Shown here piece by piece: positions 11,447 through 24,100 of a DNA stretch of 64,000 nucleotides. Below the pieces are notes generated by a model, which did no database searches, was not told where the DNA came from, and saw only the letters and a list, made by a program, of their open reading frames with translations. Source of the stretch: Rotaria macrura (lineage: Eukaryota; Rotifera; Eurotatoria; Philodinida; Philodinidae). Where the stretch lies: the NCBI GenBank assembly GCA_900239685.1, contig OENT01000092.1:62001-126000 (forward strand). Direction: 5' to 3'. How positions within the stretch are numbered: the stretch's first letter is position 1; each line of letters begins with the position of its first letter. Position numbers and translations under genes: made by a program.

Positions 11447-13213
11447 TATATATATATATATATATCCTGCATTGTGTTTCCACTCATATCTGCGACTCAA
11501 AGACTAATTGCCCTTTTCCCGAAAGAAACGTTTTCACGAAAAGAAATGAAGCAACGCACAGATGAAAATGACCATCATCTACTTTGCATCATAGAAATCA
11601 TTTCTGCTATGTTAAGCCCATTTCTCCCAAAACTTCACGCTGGACTAGAGAAATAGTCCCATTAATTTCTGCTAATATTCGAACATATTTCTATTGATTT
11701 ATCTTTTTTTCGGGTACGTGTCTCCTAGCAGGGATAGAATTGGTTCATTATTTTTAAGAAAAATGTATTTCAAGCTAGTGATTTCTAATGGAAAAGAATT
11801 TCTGCTTGTCTTTTTATCGTAAATGATTTCTATGAGAAGGGAAACGATTTCTTGGAATACGGTTCAGGTCTCATTAAATGTAACACCTCAAAAATGAAAA
11901 ACGTTTAATTTTTACTATATTGAGTATCGGAGCTGGCACTCATTACCTTTAAATTTTTGGTTACGCTGCTAGATCGATCGAGGGTAATGCGATCCTCTTC
12001 GAACCCAGAAAATCATTGTTTTCTTCCAGCGAAGCTCAATCGAATTTTCTATTTTGTTGCTTGTTAATCACCTCGCAACTCGATGGACCCTCAGTATTGG
12101 CAGCTTCTCGGCACATCTTCTCTTGAATACTATCGGCTTTAGATTGAAAACAAGCGGAACGCAAGAAGTTTTCGCGCTCTGCCCTATCGATTCACAGCTG
12201 TTGAACCAAGGAGTGTATCAATTCGTGTTTGTTAAACTAATCCATTTCATAACATGTGTAAAGTTGAAAGATGATGAGAGAACGATCGAGAGAGTGATTT
12301 TTTAATTTTTTGCTGCACTTGTATTGTAATTTACTAGAAAGATGTCAGTAAAAATTTCGAGTCTTTTTGCTCGTATTGGTCACTCGTTGACCAGTGCATT
12401 TTATGTTTCTTCGAAAAAAGAAGAAAATTTTTTAACAATAAATAGTTATATCGTCAAAAGTGGCTTTAAACACACCCTCCAAAAAACAGTTCAATTTATA
12501 GGAAATGAAGGAAAATAATACTTTATCATACTGCGAATATTCTTTTCTTTTTTTATTCTAAATGGATAAAACAAAGCTCATCATCTATCACAAAAACAAA
12601 CCAATCATTTCCATTTCTTTCTCTATAGTCGTTTGAAATTGTGACCTTTTCGCTTATGAAATTTTCCTTTTCTTCCTTTCTCTCTTTGAATGTTTTCTTT
12701 TGCCGCATTGTCCCCCAAGAGGCTATTATTTTCTGTTTTAACTATGTTTTTTTCTAACATACCGATCACTGAATTTGTAATACAATGTGAAACGCACTAT
12801 AAGATCAATTGACACCAACAACTTAAAAGATTCTAATACAAGAATTAAAAGGAGTTCAAGGAAGAGTGGGGTCAAGAGAGAAAAGAGAGTAAGAGTAGAA
12901 CGTAAAACACTTCCCCCTTTTAGTCCTCTGGCATAATCGTTGACGTTTCTGAAAAAAATTAGATGATCGTTGTTCAAAAGTAAACTCGAATCTAATCCAT
13001 AATAAATTGGAAATGAGATTGAAGGAGTTGCTGTTATTTACCTCTCTTTGAAAGTGACAAAAGAATCAAGTAAATACCTTCGTGACTCATTAAAATTTCT
13101 TATCTATTATGACGCACGAACGCATCATTAACAGACATGTTTTTATCCATATAAAACAATTATAGATCTTATTAATTTTAATAGCGATCACATCTTGGCA
13201 TTTTTTTCAAAAA
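11447..13213. other. Intergenic stretch, no supported gene
   Basis: This begins with a TA microsatellite (11447-11465). A GC-richer patch at about 11990-12240 is open in more than one frame: the plus strand has an 83-codon frame at 12054-12305, and the minus strand reads a polar, protein-like stretch of about 50 codons ending near 12041. Neither could be extended by splicing. The remainder is featureless AT-rich DNA. Confidence 0.4.
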
Positions 13214-13852
13214 ATGAGTGAATCTTATTCGTCTCCCCCGCCGTATTACCAAGTTAGTGGTAATAGTTCTACAAGTAGTAATTCTGATCTAGACAAGTAA
13301 CTATACACTGGCTCTTGAAAAAGAGTATAATTTTTCCTTTCAATTTGGTCTAGGAGAGCATGGTCTACAAAATTGATTGCGTTAAAATTTAATGAACATG
13401 AAGTAGAAGAATATGCAAGATTATTCGTAAAGAATGATGTCAAAATCAGTATGATTCCCGAACTGACTGATGGAATTCTTCAATCGATTGGAATTGAAAA
13501 GGCCGGACAGTTAGTATGATTGTTACTTGTATATTGAAAAAGAAAACTACTGTTTTCACTAGTCGTATTCGAATTCTTCGTCTTCAAAAATCAACATCTC
13601 CCTCCACGTTACAATCAGCAACGAATTCTGCTTCTCAACCTGTTGCTGTAAAATGAAATTGATTTTCGAATCTTTCATTGCGTTGTCTATATTTAGATAC
13701 CTCGATGTGCTTGGCACTCAAACGTTGCAGCTAGCGAAAAATGTTACCGATGTAGACGGCTCGTATGCTTGAATTGCCGCCGAGAGAAGCATAGCAATAA
13801 TTATCGTCGATATTATTGTGCCAATTGTTATGATGACTGTACAATTCTCTGA
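13214..13852 (+). CDS. Small SAM-domain protein with C-terminal B-box-like zinc-binding region
   Basis: Four exons, 13214-13296, 13354-13509, 13563-13647 and 13697-13852, are separated by tiny GT..AG introns of 57, 53 and 49 bases and encode 159 residues. After a Ser/Pro-rich leader, residues 30-88 form a SAM-type domain: W-S-x2-LIALKF-x-EHEVEEYARLF, then ELTDGILQSIGI and GHRIRILRLQ. SAM domains commonly mediate protein oligomerisation. After a polar linker, exon 4 gives a Cys/His cluster: C112-x2-H115-x8-C124-x2-C127-x4-C132-x2-C135-x4-H140, then C149-x2-C152-x3-C156. The first part has B-box zinc-finger spacing, and the last cysteines may bind a second ion. The start is the first ATG in a clean frame. 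An AATAAA lies 89 bases after the stop. The function is not known; a small adaptor role is inferred. Confidence 0.85.
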
Positions 13853-13940
13853 AGAACAATACGAGCTTCGAATTAATTTTCATTGCAAAGGGATGAAAAA
13901 AATGACTGTTTCATTGTATTGCTACCTTTTGTTTAGCCTT

Positions 13941-13946
13941 AATAAA
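13941..13946 (+). promoter_or_regulatory. Polyadenylation signal of the SAM/B-box gene
   Basis: A canonical AATAAA hexamer on the coding strand, 89 bases past the TGA of the four-exon SAM gene. Confidence 0.5.
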
Positions 13947-13952
13947 ATCATC

Positions 13953-16900
13953 AATTTATTTTGTCTTTAACTGGAAACAAAGACACTATGCCACACATTT
14001 AAAAAGTGGTTGATGATAACTGATTAATCGATATTAAATCTTCGCTAGCGCGAGTTTCTTTTGCTCGTGTTAGCCTTTAAAACTTATTCGACGATCAGTG
14101 ACATAATTCTACATATATTTTATTTTACATTTTCGTTTATACACGATTATATTTAAGAGGAACCGACCAACTTCAAGTACAGTAGAGTACAATGAAGTGC
14201 TTTCAAAAGCAGCTTAAAGTACAATGAAGTCCTTCAGAATTACAGGAAAGTACGTTCAAGTCCTCTAAAGGAACCTAAATTAATTTCAAGTACAAAATAA
14301 ACCAGTTCACCCTTGATTATATTGAAGGAAGCAAAATTTGAGACAGTTAATCAATTACATTAATATGTTTGTTGTAATAAACTATACCAACCGCTTTTCA
14401 TACAGATCTCAATCGAAGAATTTTCCCTTCTAATTTTGTGCTCAACAATACATGTAAATACTTTCCCTTCTTCGTCAACATATATTAAATTTTCTGATTC
14501 AGTGATTGTTTGTCGATTTGATGCGTTTTTATCGTCGAGATTTCTATTAGATAAGAAGTAAAGATTCAGAATTAATTGTTTCCCCAGAGTAGTCCTATCT
14601 ACTTTTAGGTCACAGGAGTCGTACAAATTCTATTTAATACAAGTTTTATAAGATGGTTATAAAATATGACTCAGAAAAAAAATCTATAACTTCCGAATCT
14701 AATCTTAGCAAAAACAAGATGGTGTATTCTACATACATTGTAATGATATTAAAAGAGGATATATTCAATGAAAACTTTCGCCATGAAGTTTATCTAACAG
14801 AATCGAGTACTTCAAGAGAGATGAACAAACCTCTAAACATTAAATAAAGTATGACACATATCAGTACTGATCGTAGAATTGTTCTAAAAAAACTCCAACT
14901 TTGTTAAGAAAGACATCGTTGTTTTTCTGAAACTTATTTAATGTTGATCGCTACAATATTAATAATGTATTTCTTTCATTAGAGTAAAGAAATATTTAAC
15001 AATGTAGAGTATGAATTTCATATGTGAGAAAATAAATCTTGAATTAGAACGAAAAATAGTATCTTTCAATTTTATGGTTGATGAAATATAGTAGACTGTG
15101 TTTCGGCTCGTTAACACTAAACTAGTGATTTTTATCAATGTTTATACGGACGGTATAAATAAATTCGAATGTTAAAAGAATTCTAACTATTGTATGAGAA
15201 TCTTAAAGTTATTGATCAATCACTATGCTGATAAATGATTTCAGGTGAATACACAACTAAGACATTTTACACGAAGTTATATTGATCGACAGGAATCAGT
15301 GAAACTAGTCTTGCTACTTTTACATTCGCTTTGATGTATTTCGTACAGTAAGATCATAATCAATCGATCGTTGATTTTCATAGAAAGATGTTATTTTTTT
15401 TTGTATCAACTAGCGAATGGTGTTATAATGAAAACTAAAATATAACAGTTGATCAAATCTTCAACCATACCGTACACTTTCTCTACTTGCTTCATACTTT
15501 TATTTAATAATATAATAAAAGTAAGCATTTTAAAATCCACTCAGAAAATTATCGTATAACTCGATGTCTTAGATTTCTAAGTTTCAATGTATGCTTATTC
15601 AATCATCTAGCCGTTTATCTATTCCGTGCCTTACAAAGATACAACGGCGAGCTCCACATTTTCAGATTATGCTTGCGATAGACATTGATAATTTTAATTC
15701 CCACCAAATCCATCAATTCATTAAACTAATGGCAACTAATATATAGATATTAAAATTTGATGAAGAGTAAATGATTCGAAGTAAGTTTCTCGAGTGTACA
15801 CAGTTTCACTTGATTATGTTTGTGTTTTATTGTTCTAGATAGATACAAGTAATTTATCATTCATATCGTGCTCGAATTCGAGACTTTATTCTCGGTATTG
15901 ATTTTATAATACGAACAGTACAATGGCTATGTTCATTGAGACAAAGTCATCATTCTGAAAATATTGCTCAGTGCATTTTTGTAATCAACTGAAATGCATC
16001 ATAAGCTTTATTCTCATATGCTACATTACTACCAAATTTCATCAGATTTTATAAGTCAACTGTTGAATAAGTGTTAATTGACTGGATGGATATTTTATAA
16101 AAATTGAAGCTTTATCATACCAAAAGAAGTGCTAGGCTTGATGTGTTACTACCTTAATAGTAATACTCACCCCTATCTTCCAAGAAATGTTCACAAGAGA
16201 ATGAATTAGGTAAAAATCGAAGTGACATTTCCATTCTATTACTTAGAACTAAATTTTACATACAAGGGCATGTATAAACGATACTCCATTTCGATTTCAG
16301 CAATTGTACTATGTTTTATTGCAATATGTTTAAAGAGAATCCAATGAAATGAAAATTGTCTTTGGAACTTCATTTGAATCTACGAAGTTGACCTAACGGA
16401 ACTCGTCAAAGGTTACAATGATTCTATATTATATGTGACGTACGAACATCTTATTAAATTTCATCCTTAGCTCTTGATATTCAGTAGTGAATTCATATTG
16501 AGAAATCGCATCATGAAATTCGCCTGCATAATAGATTGACTATAGTGAAAGTTTCAACCGAAAATAATATTTAGTTAGTGGAATACTGTTTTCGACTAGA
16601 TTCAAATTTGTACCATTTCTACCAGAAGCATTTTCTTCGAAAATCTTCATCTTAATTTAAGAGAAAATGTTTTTCACACTGATACTTCAGCAAGATCTAC
16701 TGAAAACTATTCATTTCAGTTGATGCGCCAAAGCTCTAGTAGAAATCTCGTTACTAGATTTTCGAAAGAAGATTCTAAAACTATCCTAATTAAAATATAG
16801 AAATGATAGATGCTTAACTAATTCGAATCTAAAACAAACAACTGTACGTACTCAGTATATAAACATTCTCACCGAAGCTAGTATCTAATTTAAATGTTGA

Positions 16901-17167
16901 TATACTTCAAACAAGGTTTGCCTGTCTTCTCTCTCTTTCATTTATTAACAAATTTTGGGTTATGAGAAAGTATGATCTTTTTTACAATTCCAATCAAATA
17001 AGTTGCTTTTATCATCGCAAAAATATCCACAATTGCTTTTTTCGATAAACTAAATAAAGGAGCAGCGCAATATCTTTCTTATTAGCTGAGTGTGCCTTGT
17101 TTTCTGAATCGACAGAAAAACGTTTTTTAAACAAATTCACAGAGGATATTCCTCTTCTTTTCTTCTT
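13953..17167. other. Intergenic stretch with a short degenerate repeat and two doubtful open frames
   Basis: At about 14170-14275 there are three loosely repeated units built on AGTACAATGAAGTCCTTC. Two divergent open frames flank 14640: 14360-14626 (minus, about 88 codons, with a TTG instead of an ATG at its beginning) and 14653-14847 (plus, 64 codons, ATG). Both have mixed, charged, protein-like composition but no known motif. Otherwise nothing is seen. Confidence 0.35.
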
Positions 17168-17173
17168 TTTATT
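17168..17173 (-). promoter_or_regulatory. Polyadenylation signal of RPL28
   Basis: AATAAA on the minus strand, about 91 bases downstream of the RPL28 stop codon. No closer canonical hexamer was found. Confidence 0.45.
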
Positions 17174-17263
17174 CTGTTCTTTCGTTGAATCTTCTGCAAT
17201 TTGTCAACATCAAAATGGCGATAGCGAAAGAAAACACAACTTGGTGAACTTTATATTTATCAT

Positions 17264-17957
17264 TTATGATGATGCTGCTGTCGTCGTCGTTTTAGCTGCA
17301 CGCTTGCCCGTCGTAGTAGATGTTGAAGTAGTAGTTAAAGCTAATCGTTGTCCACGAAGTAATGCAGATGCCCGACGAAGAGCAGCCTAGAAAATAAAAA
17401 GAAAATATTTTCTTCATACAAACATCAAATGATAAAATTAAAACCAACCATCTTAAGATCTTTACGATAATGTTGTTTACGGATTGTTCGTCTTATACTA
17501 GTTAATGTACGACGTGAATTCTTGGTAAGTTTAACCTTATGATGACGTTTGGCTGGTTTTTTTACATCTAAATAATAAATTATGTGAAGAGACTAAGGCA
17601 AACTTCAATGTTTACTTTTGACACTGCCGGTTGTGAAAACAACACCTTTACCATTTGTGATAGCTTCTACACCAATTACTTTTGGATGAATGAGACCATT
17701 AAAACGAAAGTTATTACGATTTTTTAAATTGTTTGGCTCCTGTAATGAGATTAACAAATTTTGAGAGAAGTTCGAGTAAAGAAAATAAATGACGAACTGT
17801 TGTAAGTGTGGCCAACTTTCGTTTTTGTAAAAATGATGAATTATTACGAATAACCATCCATTGAACATGTGTTGAAGCTTGATCAAATCCTAAATATTTA
17901 ACAGATTGAATGATTTCCTGTGAACAACAGCTTGTGTAACCTACGTCCAGGAGCCAT
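17264..17957 (-). CDS. RPL28: 60S ribosomal protein eL28
   Basis: Five exons, 17945-17957, 17798-17889, 17616-17739, 17449-17567 and 17264-17386, join in phase and encode 156 residues. eL28 is a component of the large ribosomal subunit. The signatures are clear: [17 protein letters not shown] near the N-terminus, [20 protein letters not shown], then GVEA...[22 protein letters not shown] and [17 protein letters not shown]. The first exon holds only ATG and three more codons plus one base, so the start depends on a 13-base exon with a GTAGGT donor. The protein is about 20 residues longer than the human one because the C-terminus is a Thr/Ala/Lys-rich tail ([23 protein letters not shown]) of low complexity. 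The donor of exon 2 (GTTCGT) is weak, but the join restores the conserved family sequence exactly. Confidence 0.95.
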
Positions 17958-18101
17958 TATTTTTGCGACGGATTACAAGAAATACAAGTGAATCTGCAAA
18001 TAAAAGTCCAAACTAAGCTATTGATGTTCTGATTCTATTTAAAATAAATAAATAAAGAGAAATGCACATAATCAATAACTATTTTTTCTATTTTATTAAT
18101 T

Positions 18102-18196
18102 ATTGGTTATTATACGTGGCCAACCCGAGATGTCTATCAGATCGGCGTCGGCGTTCTGTTCTTGGTGCACTAGTGCGTCAGTATTATTGTTTTCCC
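18102..18196 (-). other. Possible orphan 3'-terminal exon
   Basis: On the minus strand, a TTTTCAG acceptor-like site is followed by about 31 open codons reading ENNNTDALVHQEQ...DLIDISGWPRIITNN and then TAA. The stretch is clearly more GC-rich than its flanks. It lies just upstream of RPL28 on the same strand. I could not find an upstream exon to join, so this may be a relic or chance. Confidence 0.2.
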
Positions 18197-18199
18197 TGA

Positions 18200-21100
18200 A
18201 AAGATGTCGCTAATAGTTATTGTATAAAAAATGACTATCATTATTGAACAAATATTGCTTGTTGTAGATCTCATGAAAGAAATCTAAGTTCTTCACAATC
18301 ACAACACGATGTGTTCACGCAGGCTTTGTACTCAATTCAGAGGATTATTTTCATGCAAACAACGAAAAGCAAAGAAAATCGGTCGATACAGAACAGAGTG
18401 TAACTACATCTATAAAAGGACTGTAGCGAAGTATCCTCTCTACTGAATGACAAGTACATATAGGTATTGTGAGGTTCTACTACGTATCAACGTGTGCCTT
18501 GAGGTGTCAAAATTTGAGAAAGATAATGTCTTCTGTTCATTGATAATAATTACAAAGAAAATTTGGATTCAGGCGTAGGTAGGTTTGGTTGTGTGTTCGC
18601 ATACGGGCCGGATCACTTTAGATACCCATTGAGTATTGCACGGATACAACTTTTTGTACTCGTTCACAAGTACAGATATGGGGGTACCTGGCCAGAGTGT
18701 TGCGGTAAACTAGATGGCACGTATAATACAACTCGAGTGTTAGGTTTTTTCCAGTGGGTTAAAATGCTGACATTAAAGTTCATTTTTCTTCAATGTTTCA
18801 CTAGTGAAAACACTTTGAAATTACACGTATGTTAATGTAACCAACCATGATTTGCAAAATTTGTCTTTTCTCATATTTAATTTCGTAAGGACAACACTTC
18901 TGATGGCCTTCTGATTAGCAAGAAAAAAAATCTTCGAATGACATTTTTTATTTTATTGGGCTATCACTGTTTCAATTGAAGACTAGTTTTTTCTCTTTCC
19001 TAGGGAAAAGTGGTGAGCGTCGAATTTTCGTGCCTAGACGAATCATGATGGCTTATGAGTTCATTCATAGGCCTGTTGTATTAGGAAAAACAGATGAGTT
19101 CTTCTTACAGAACTGAGTAATTCTAACATTCTAGTCTTACGTGAAATACCATTTAAACATTGAATTGAAATCTTGATGATTTTTTACCAGTTGATTATAT
19201 TGATAGCACGCGAAAAAGTTGATTGAATTCTTTATTACTGGTGTATTCAAGGATAATTTGTTTCAATGATTTAGTCACTGATAGGTTTCATGAATTAATT
19301 TACTTGATTAAATCGGAAAACTAAAAATCTATTGAGTGTCTTGATTATAATCACTTTGTTGAATACACAGTCACCAGAAATATAATGTTTGTCACATGAT
19401 GACAATATATTTTCACTACATGAAATAGCTTGAAGAATTTTCATAGTTTCAATAGTTCCGAAAAATCATTACCAAACGATATGTTCTAAAAGCATCGCTT
19501 CGAATGCACGTTGATTTTGCATCTTTAGCGGCATATTTGCTCTAGAGATGTCTGCGGAAAGAATACGGAATATCTAATGTTGACTTCCGAATAGACCCAA
19601 GTTCATTGCGAAACTGAACGAACTTTGGCTTAACTCTCTCGACTACTAATTAGTGATCCTCTATTCTAGACACTCATTCCAGTCATCACTACCGAGGAAA
19701 ATCTTTGATGAAGCTGTTATAAAAATAATAAATGAACGAAGTTACGCATGTAGATTCTTTCACGTTTTGCTTTTGGCTCTTTAAAATTTTGACAGCATAC
19801 ATTAGAGTACAGCTCAATTACTTGCTTAATTGATGAAGTATCAGATTTTCGTTCCCAAATCTACGAAGAAGTAATAAAGTATTACAATAATTGAAATAGA
19901 ACAAAACACATCAGCACTAGACAACTATCAATAGTTGACCGCAGTGTTTAATTATATAATACAAGAAGAACACAATTATCGAGCCGCTGAATCACCATGA
20001 GAACCATTTTCATCTGAATTTTCAGAAAATAAAATGGTACTCCTGAAAAATAGGAGATCTTTTGCAATAGAATACAATATAAATCTGGTTATGTTTACTT
20101 ACAAGTGGTCATTAGATTTTCTATTTCGGTACTAGCAGTATCAACAGGAAAATATAATTGGAATGAGAGTTACGCAGAAAGCCAATAGAGTTTACAAAGT
20201 TTTAAGAAAATGACCAGCAGACTGATTAGATACAAAATCAAATCATCAAATACTCCATATTCAATTTCGCAACAGAATATTTCTGATTTCATTCTCATGA
20301 CAGAAGATAAATAACTGTTAAAACTGTAACTCGTTGAGCACAAGAGAGCTTCAAAAATATATCATGTATTTATTTTCAGAATGATGATTTTTCTAAAAAC
20401 AGAATATTCAGTAAACTTCACGTGAAGTTAGCGACACAAGCTGTTTAACGAAACACAAGGATCCTGGTTTAATTAATCATACGTTCCGAGCATCGATATA
20501 ACGGTTAACGAGGAGCGCATCTTCGCAAAAATAAATCATATTCAATGAAATAATTTGTTTTTTGGTAGTATAGATTGAAGATTGTGACGATTTCTGATGG
20601 GAGGGACAGTATAAGAGTAGTTAGGTCCGATATTTATTTCCACATCAACAATAGTACCTCTAATACATTTGGTTAGTGCCTTTATATTCTGATCAAGATA
20701 GAGGACATGTGCTACTACAGGCAACGACAAATGAATATATAATAAGAACATAACAAGTACAAAACTTTATATCCAGGGCATTACAACATAACAAGAAGTA
20801 TTACCTTGAGTTGTTACAAAGATCTGACATATGTTTTGATTGATATTCAATAAATCAATTATCTTTCGACGTCCGGGGGCTTTTCAATTCTTCTTCTGAA
20901 AGTCTAGTTAATGAGTAAAGTCTTATCTGTGTTACTCTGTCATTATACATAACGCGTCTTACTCATGGTGTATCGTTGCACTATGATGAAATCTAGAGAT
21001 TTCTGTGATACTCGATATAATGTCAATCTTGAAACATAACGGTTCAAAATGATAAACTTTGTCACCACGTCAGACGAACGCGACAGAATTTGTATCCAAC

Positions 21101-24100
21101 TGTGTTTCCTGAAATTTTGTTTTTTGATGAGTCCCCTCCTTTCGGTAAATAGACTTCAAGTTTTTATGGCATTGAAATCGCTTCTAATACTCGATTTCAA
21201 AACATCACTCATATACGTATGTGTATATGTAAAACAAAAACTGTCTTCCCTTCCTCCCTCAGCATCGAACTGTTATGATCATTGGATATCGTGTACTGCA
21301 AATGGAAGGTTCAATGATATCCCTCTAGATACATAAAATCCAACAGTTATATGAAAAATGATCCAACATGTGAAGACGTCTATAATGGAGAACCGGAAAT
21401 AAACTTTAACAAAGCACTGCAGAATATTTAAGTACAATGTATTTTCACAGTCGTATCATTTCATGTTCCATAGATAGGATTTCAATGGATCTGTACTTTT
21501 CCGCTGGATAATTCAGTAAAAATTCTTTGGTGAGTACATAAAATGTAAATTCATATATTGAATTTCATAGTTTCGTGATTGTTCGTGTTGTAACTTATCT
21601 AAACAATAATAACGTCCTACGTTGAAGTATGTAAACAATTTTTCCAGGGTGTACATGAAAGTCACTTTTATTTTTAAGACCAACTATAAAAATCCACCTA
21701 TTATTTTACTCGGATTAATTAATGATTACAAGTTGTTTTTCAGTTCATTTTTATCATTTAAACAAAGATTTTCCATTTTAACAAACCAATTTGCCCATGA
21801 AACCTAACTAGTAATGAATATATCTCCTAGAAGATGGATGATCCGATATTAAATTTAATGACGAATTCGATACATTTGGAAACTCGTAAAATGTATGACA
21901 ATTGAAAATTGTTGTTCTCGAATGAATAAAAGTTATAGAAAAATTAAAAAAGAGTATAAAATGTGACGAATATTGTCATTTATTTAAAGTTTGGATTATC
22001 TATATTTCTTGAAATCCATCCATACTAATAGAACGTTTGACTTTGCGCTGCTAGAAAACTAAAAAAAGAAAATATGTATCCAATAATAAACCTCTTCTCT
22101 CCGTTCTAGAAAGCTAAATCTGTTGACAACTTTATGACACGTGGAATTAGAGACAATTCATTTTATGTTGTCTTCAGGATTTCAATTGCATCCGTGTCTA
22201 AGAAGAAATGTTCTCATATGGGATGAAACCAAAAAAAGAGGAATGAGATAAATGTGCCGTTAATATTAATGCTATACACGAAGTTACTCAAGAACGCCCA
22301 TTCAACAGTGAAATGGAGAAAAGAATGGAAAATATTTAATGATAATCTGATTTAATAAGTTTCTATAATATTATTCAAGGCTTCTACTTATCTGCTATAA
22401 TAATCATCGAGATTCCACTCATGAAAGAATCCCACAACAAAAATCTATATTTTTAGCTTATGTAGAACACATACTGAGATTTCGGTAAACATAGAAAAGA
22501 AACCTAGAAACATTTGTATCTCGAAAACGTTTTTGTTGATCGCTATGATCATTATATTGTATCATCACCGGTTTTCTAGGAGTGTACTAACTGACAAAAT
22601 ATCTAGCAGAATTTCAGCTTGATATTTTGTTTATTTTGAAATCTTCAATGATCTAAATGGTATCATAAAATTTTCAGTAATGATGAACTTTCAAAATTTG
22701 TGACAAAATACTACTTCTTAAGTGTTCATTATTTTAATGAATAATACTCGTTTTTACCTGAAACCGTCAGAATATGCTCAGTGTCACGAGAAAATTCATG
22801 CGAAGAACTAATTGATTCTTCATTAAATTTTTAAAACCTAGGTCAAACAAACTTCTCGACCGAGGCGACACATAGGCTAATAAATGAAAGTACTGATTTG
22901 TGTCTGTTCAAGTCTCCAGTTATAAATTTTTGATCTAAGCTCAAAAAGTAATTTCAAGTTAGTGTGAAACCCTCTTGATACGATGAGTTTCAATGTTCAA
23001 TGTTCCATTAGTCAAGATCAAGTCAAGTGCCGAAATATACTTATTAATACACAAAAGGATTAGTAAATTTATTTGTGCATGAAAGCAATTATATGATGAG
23101 ATCTTAAAGGATTCTTTAGATTGATCTTTGCTAATCATTCCTCATTAATATTTGTATTGTTTTTCTTACATAGTAGCAGCATCATACTACGTGGGTGAGA
23201 GCGCAGGAGCAGTAATAAACATTGAAAGATGTACAATATGCTTTTCAATCAAAGTACGAAGTCCACGTCTGAATCTTCCCATTGGCTACAGGAGAATGAT
23301 TAAGATTCTTGGAAATTAGAACAACTTGACGAGTATGCTACCTGCTATGATGTTTTGGAAAGCAATAATCAATCCGTATCTTCAGTATACTGCTATTCAT
23401 TAATCGAATGAAAATTAATGTAATACAACCTACGGTTTATCTTCGGTATAGCTTGATTCAGTATTTTGACAATAAGTTTTATGAAAATTTTCTTTGTACT
23501 TATGAGATTAAGTACGATTGTCCATGAATAATTGTATTTATAGTTTGATTCTTAATTATGACCTAAAATCGAATTACATTTGGTATGACTATTCTTGCTA
23601 CTGATCATTGCAAGAAGACATGCTTGTGTCAATCATGCAAATAATACCATCTGTGAATATCGTTGATAAAAAACCCTGCTTTGATATAGTTCCAGGAATC
23701 TTTTGGCTAAAGATCGGTGTAGACCCATTAACATGTCTATTTTTTGTAGATACCATAACTTTAGAAAAACATATGTGCAAGTTAAATCATAGGTTTCATT
23801 GCTAGTGTGTTTCTTTCACATATGTGTTGTGCTTCAGAAATTGTGTAGTAGAAAAGCAGTGAAACGATGAATATAATCAAGAATATGATTTTTAAGTTCT
23901 GCAGCAAAATGCATTTTCAATTTATATGCGGCCGTTAGACGAAAGGAAACAGACATAGAATTCATAATACTTATACTTCAACACTCGAGTAGTACAAACC
24001 ATTCTGTGAATAAAAATTTAAGTAGATTAACAATACACATCGTATCAATAGATGTTAGTCTAAGATTTTAATTTCAACTATCCGAAAATTGTGGTAATCA

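Noticed and set aside
13246..13443. 65-codon minus-strand gene
   Set aside because: It is antisense to exons 1-2 of the SAM/B-box gene, which is supported by three in-phase introns and a domain match.
14360..14626. 88-codon minus-strand gene with good protein-like composition
   Set aside because: It has no ATG at its start (TTG), no motif and no joinable upstream exon, so it was kept only as a note in the intergenic entry.
17097..17390. 97-codon plus-strand gene with Val/Ala-rich end
   Set aside because: It is antisense to the Thr/Ala-coding last exon of RPL28 and its 3' flank.
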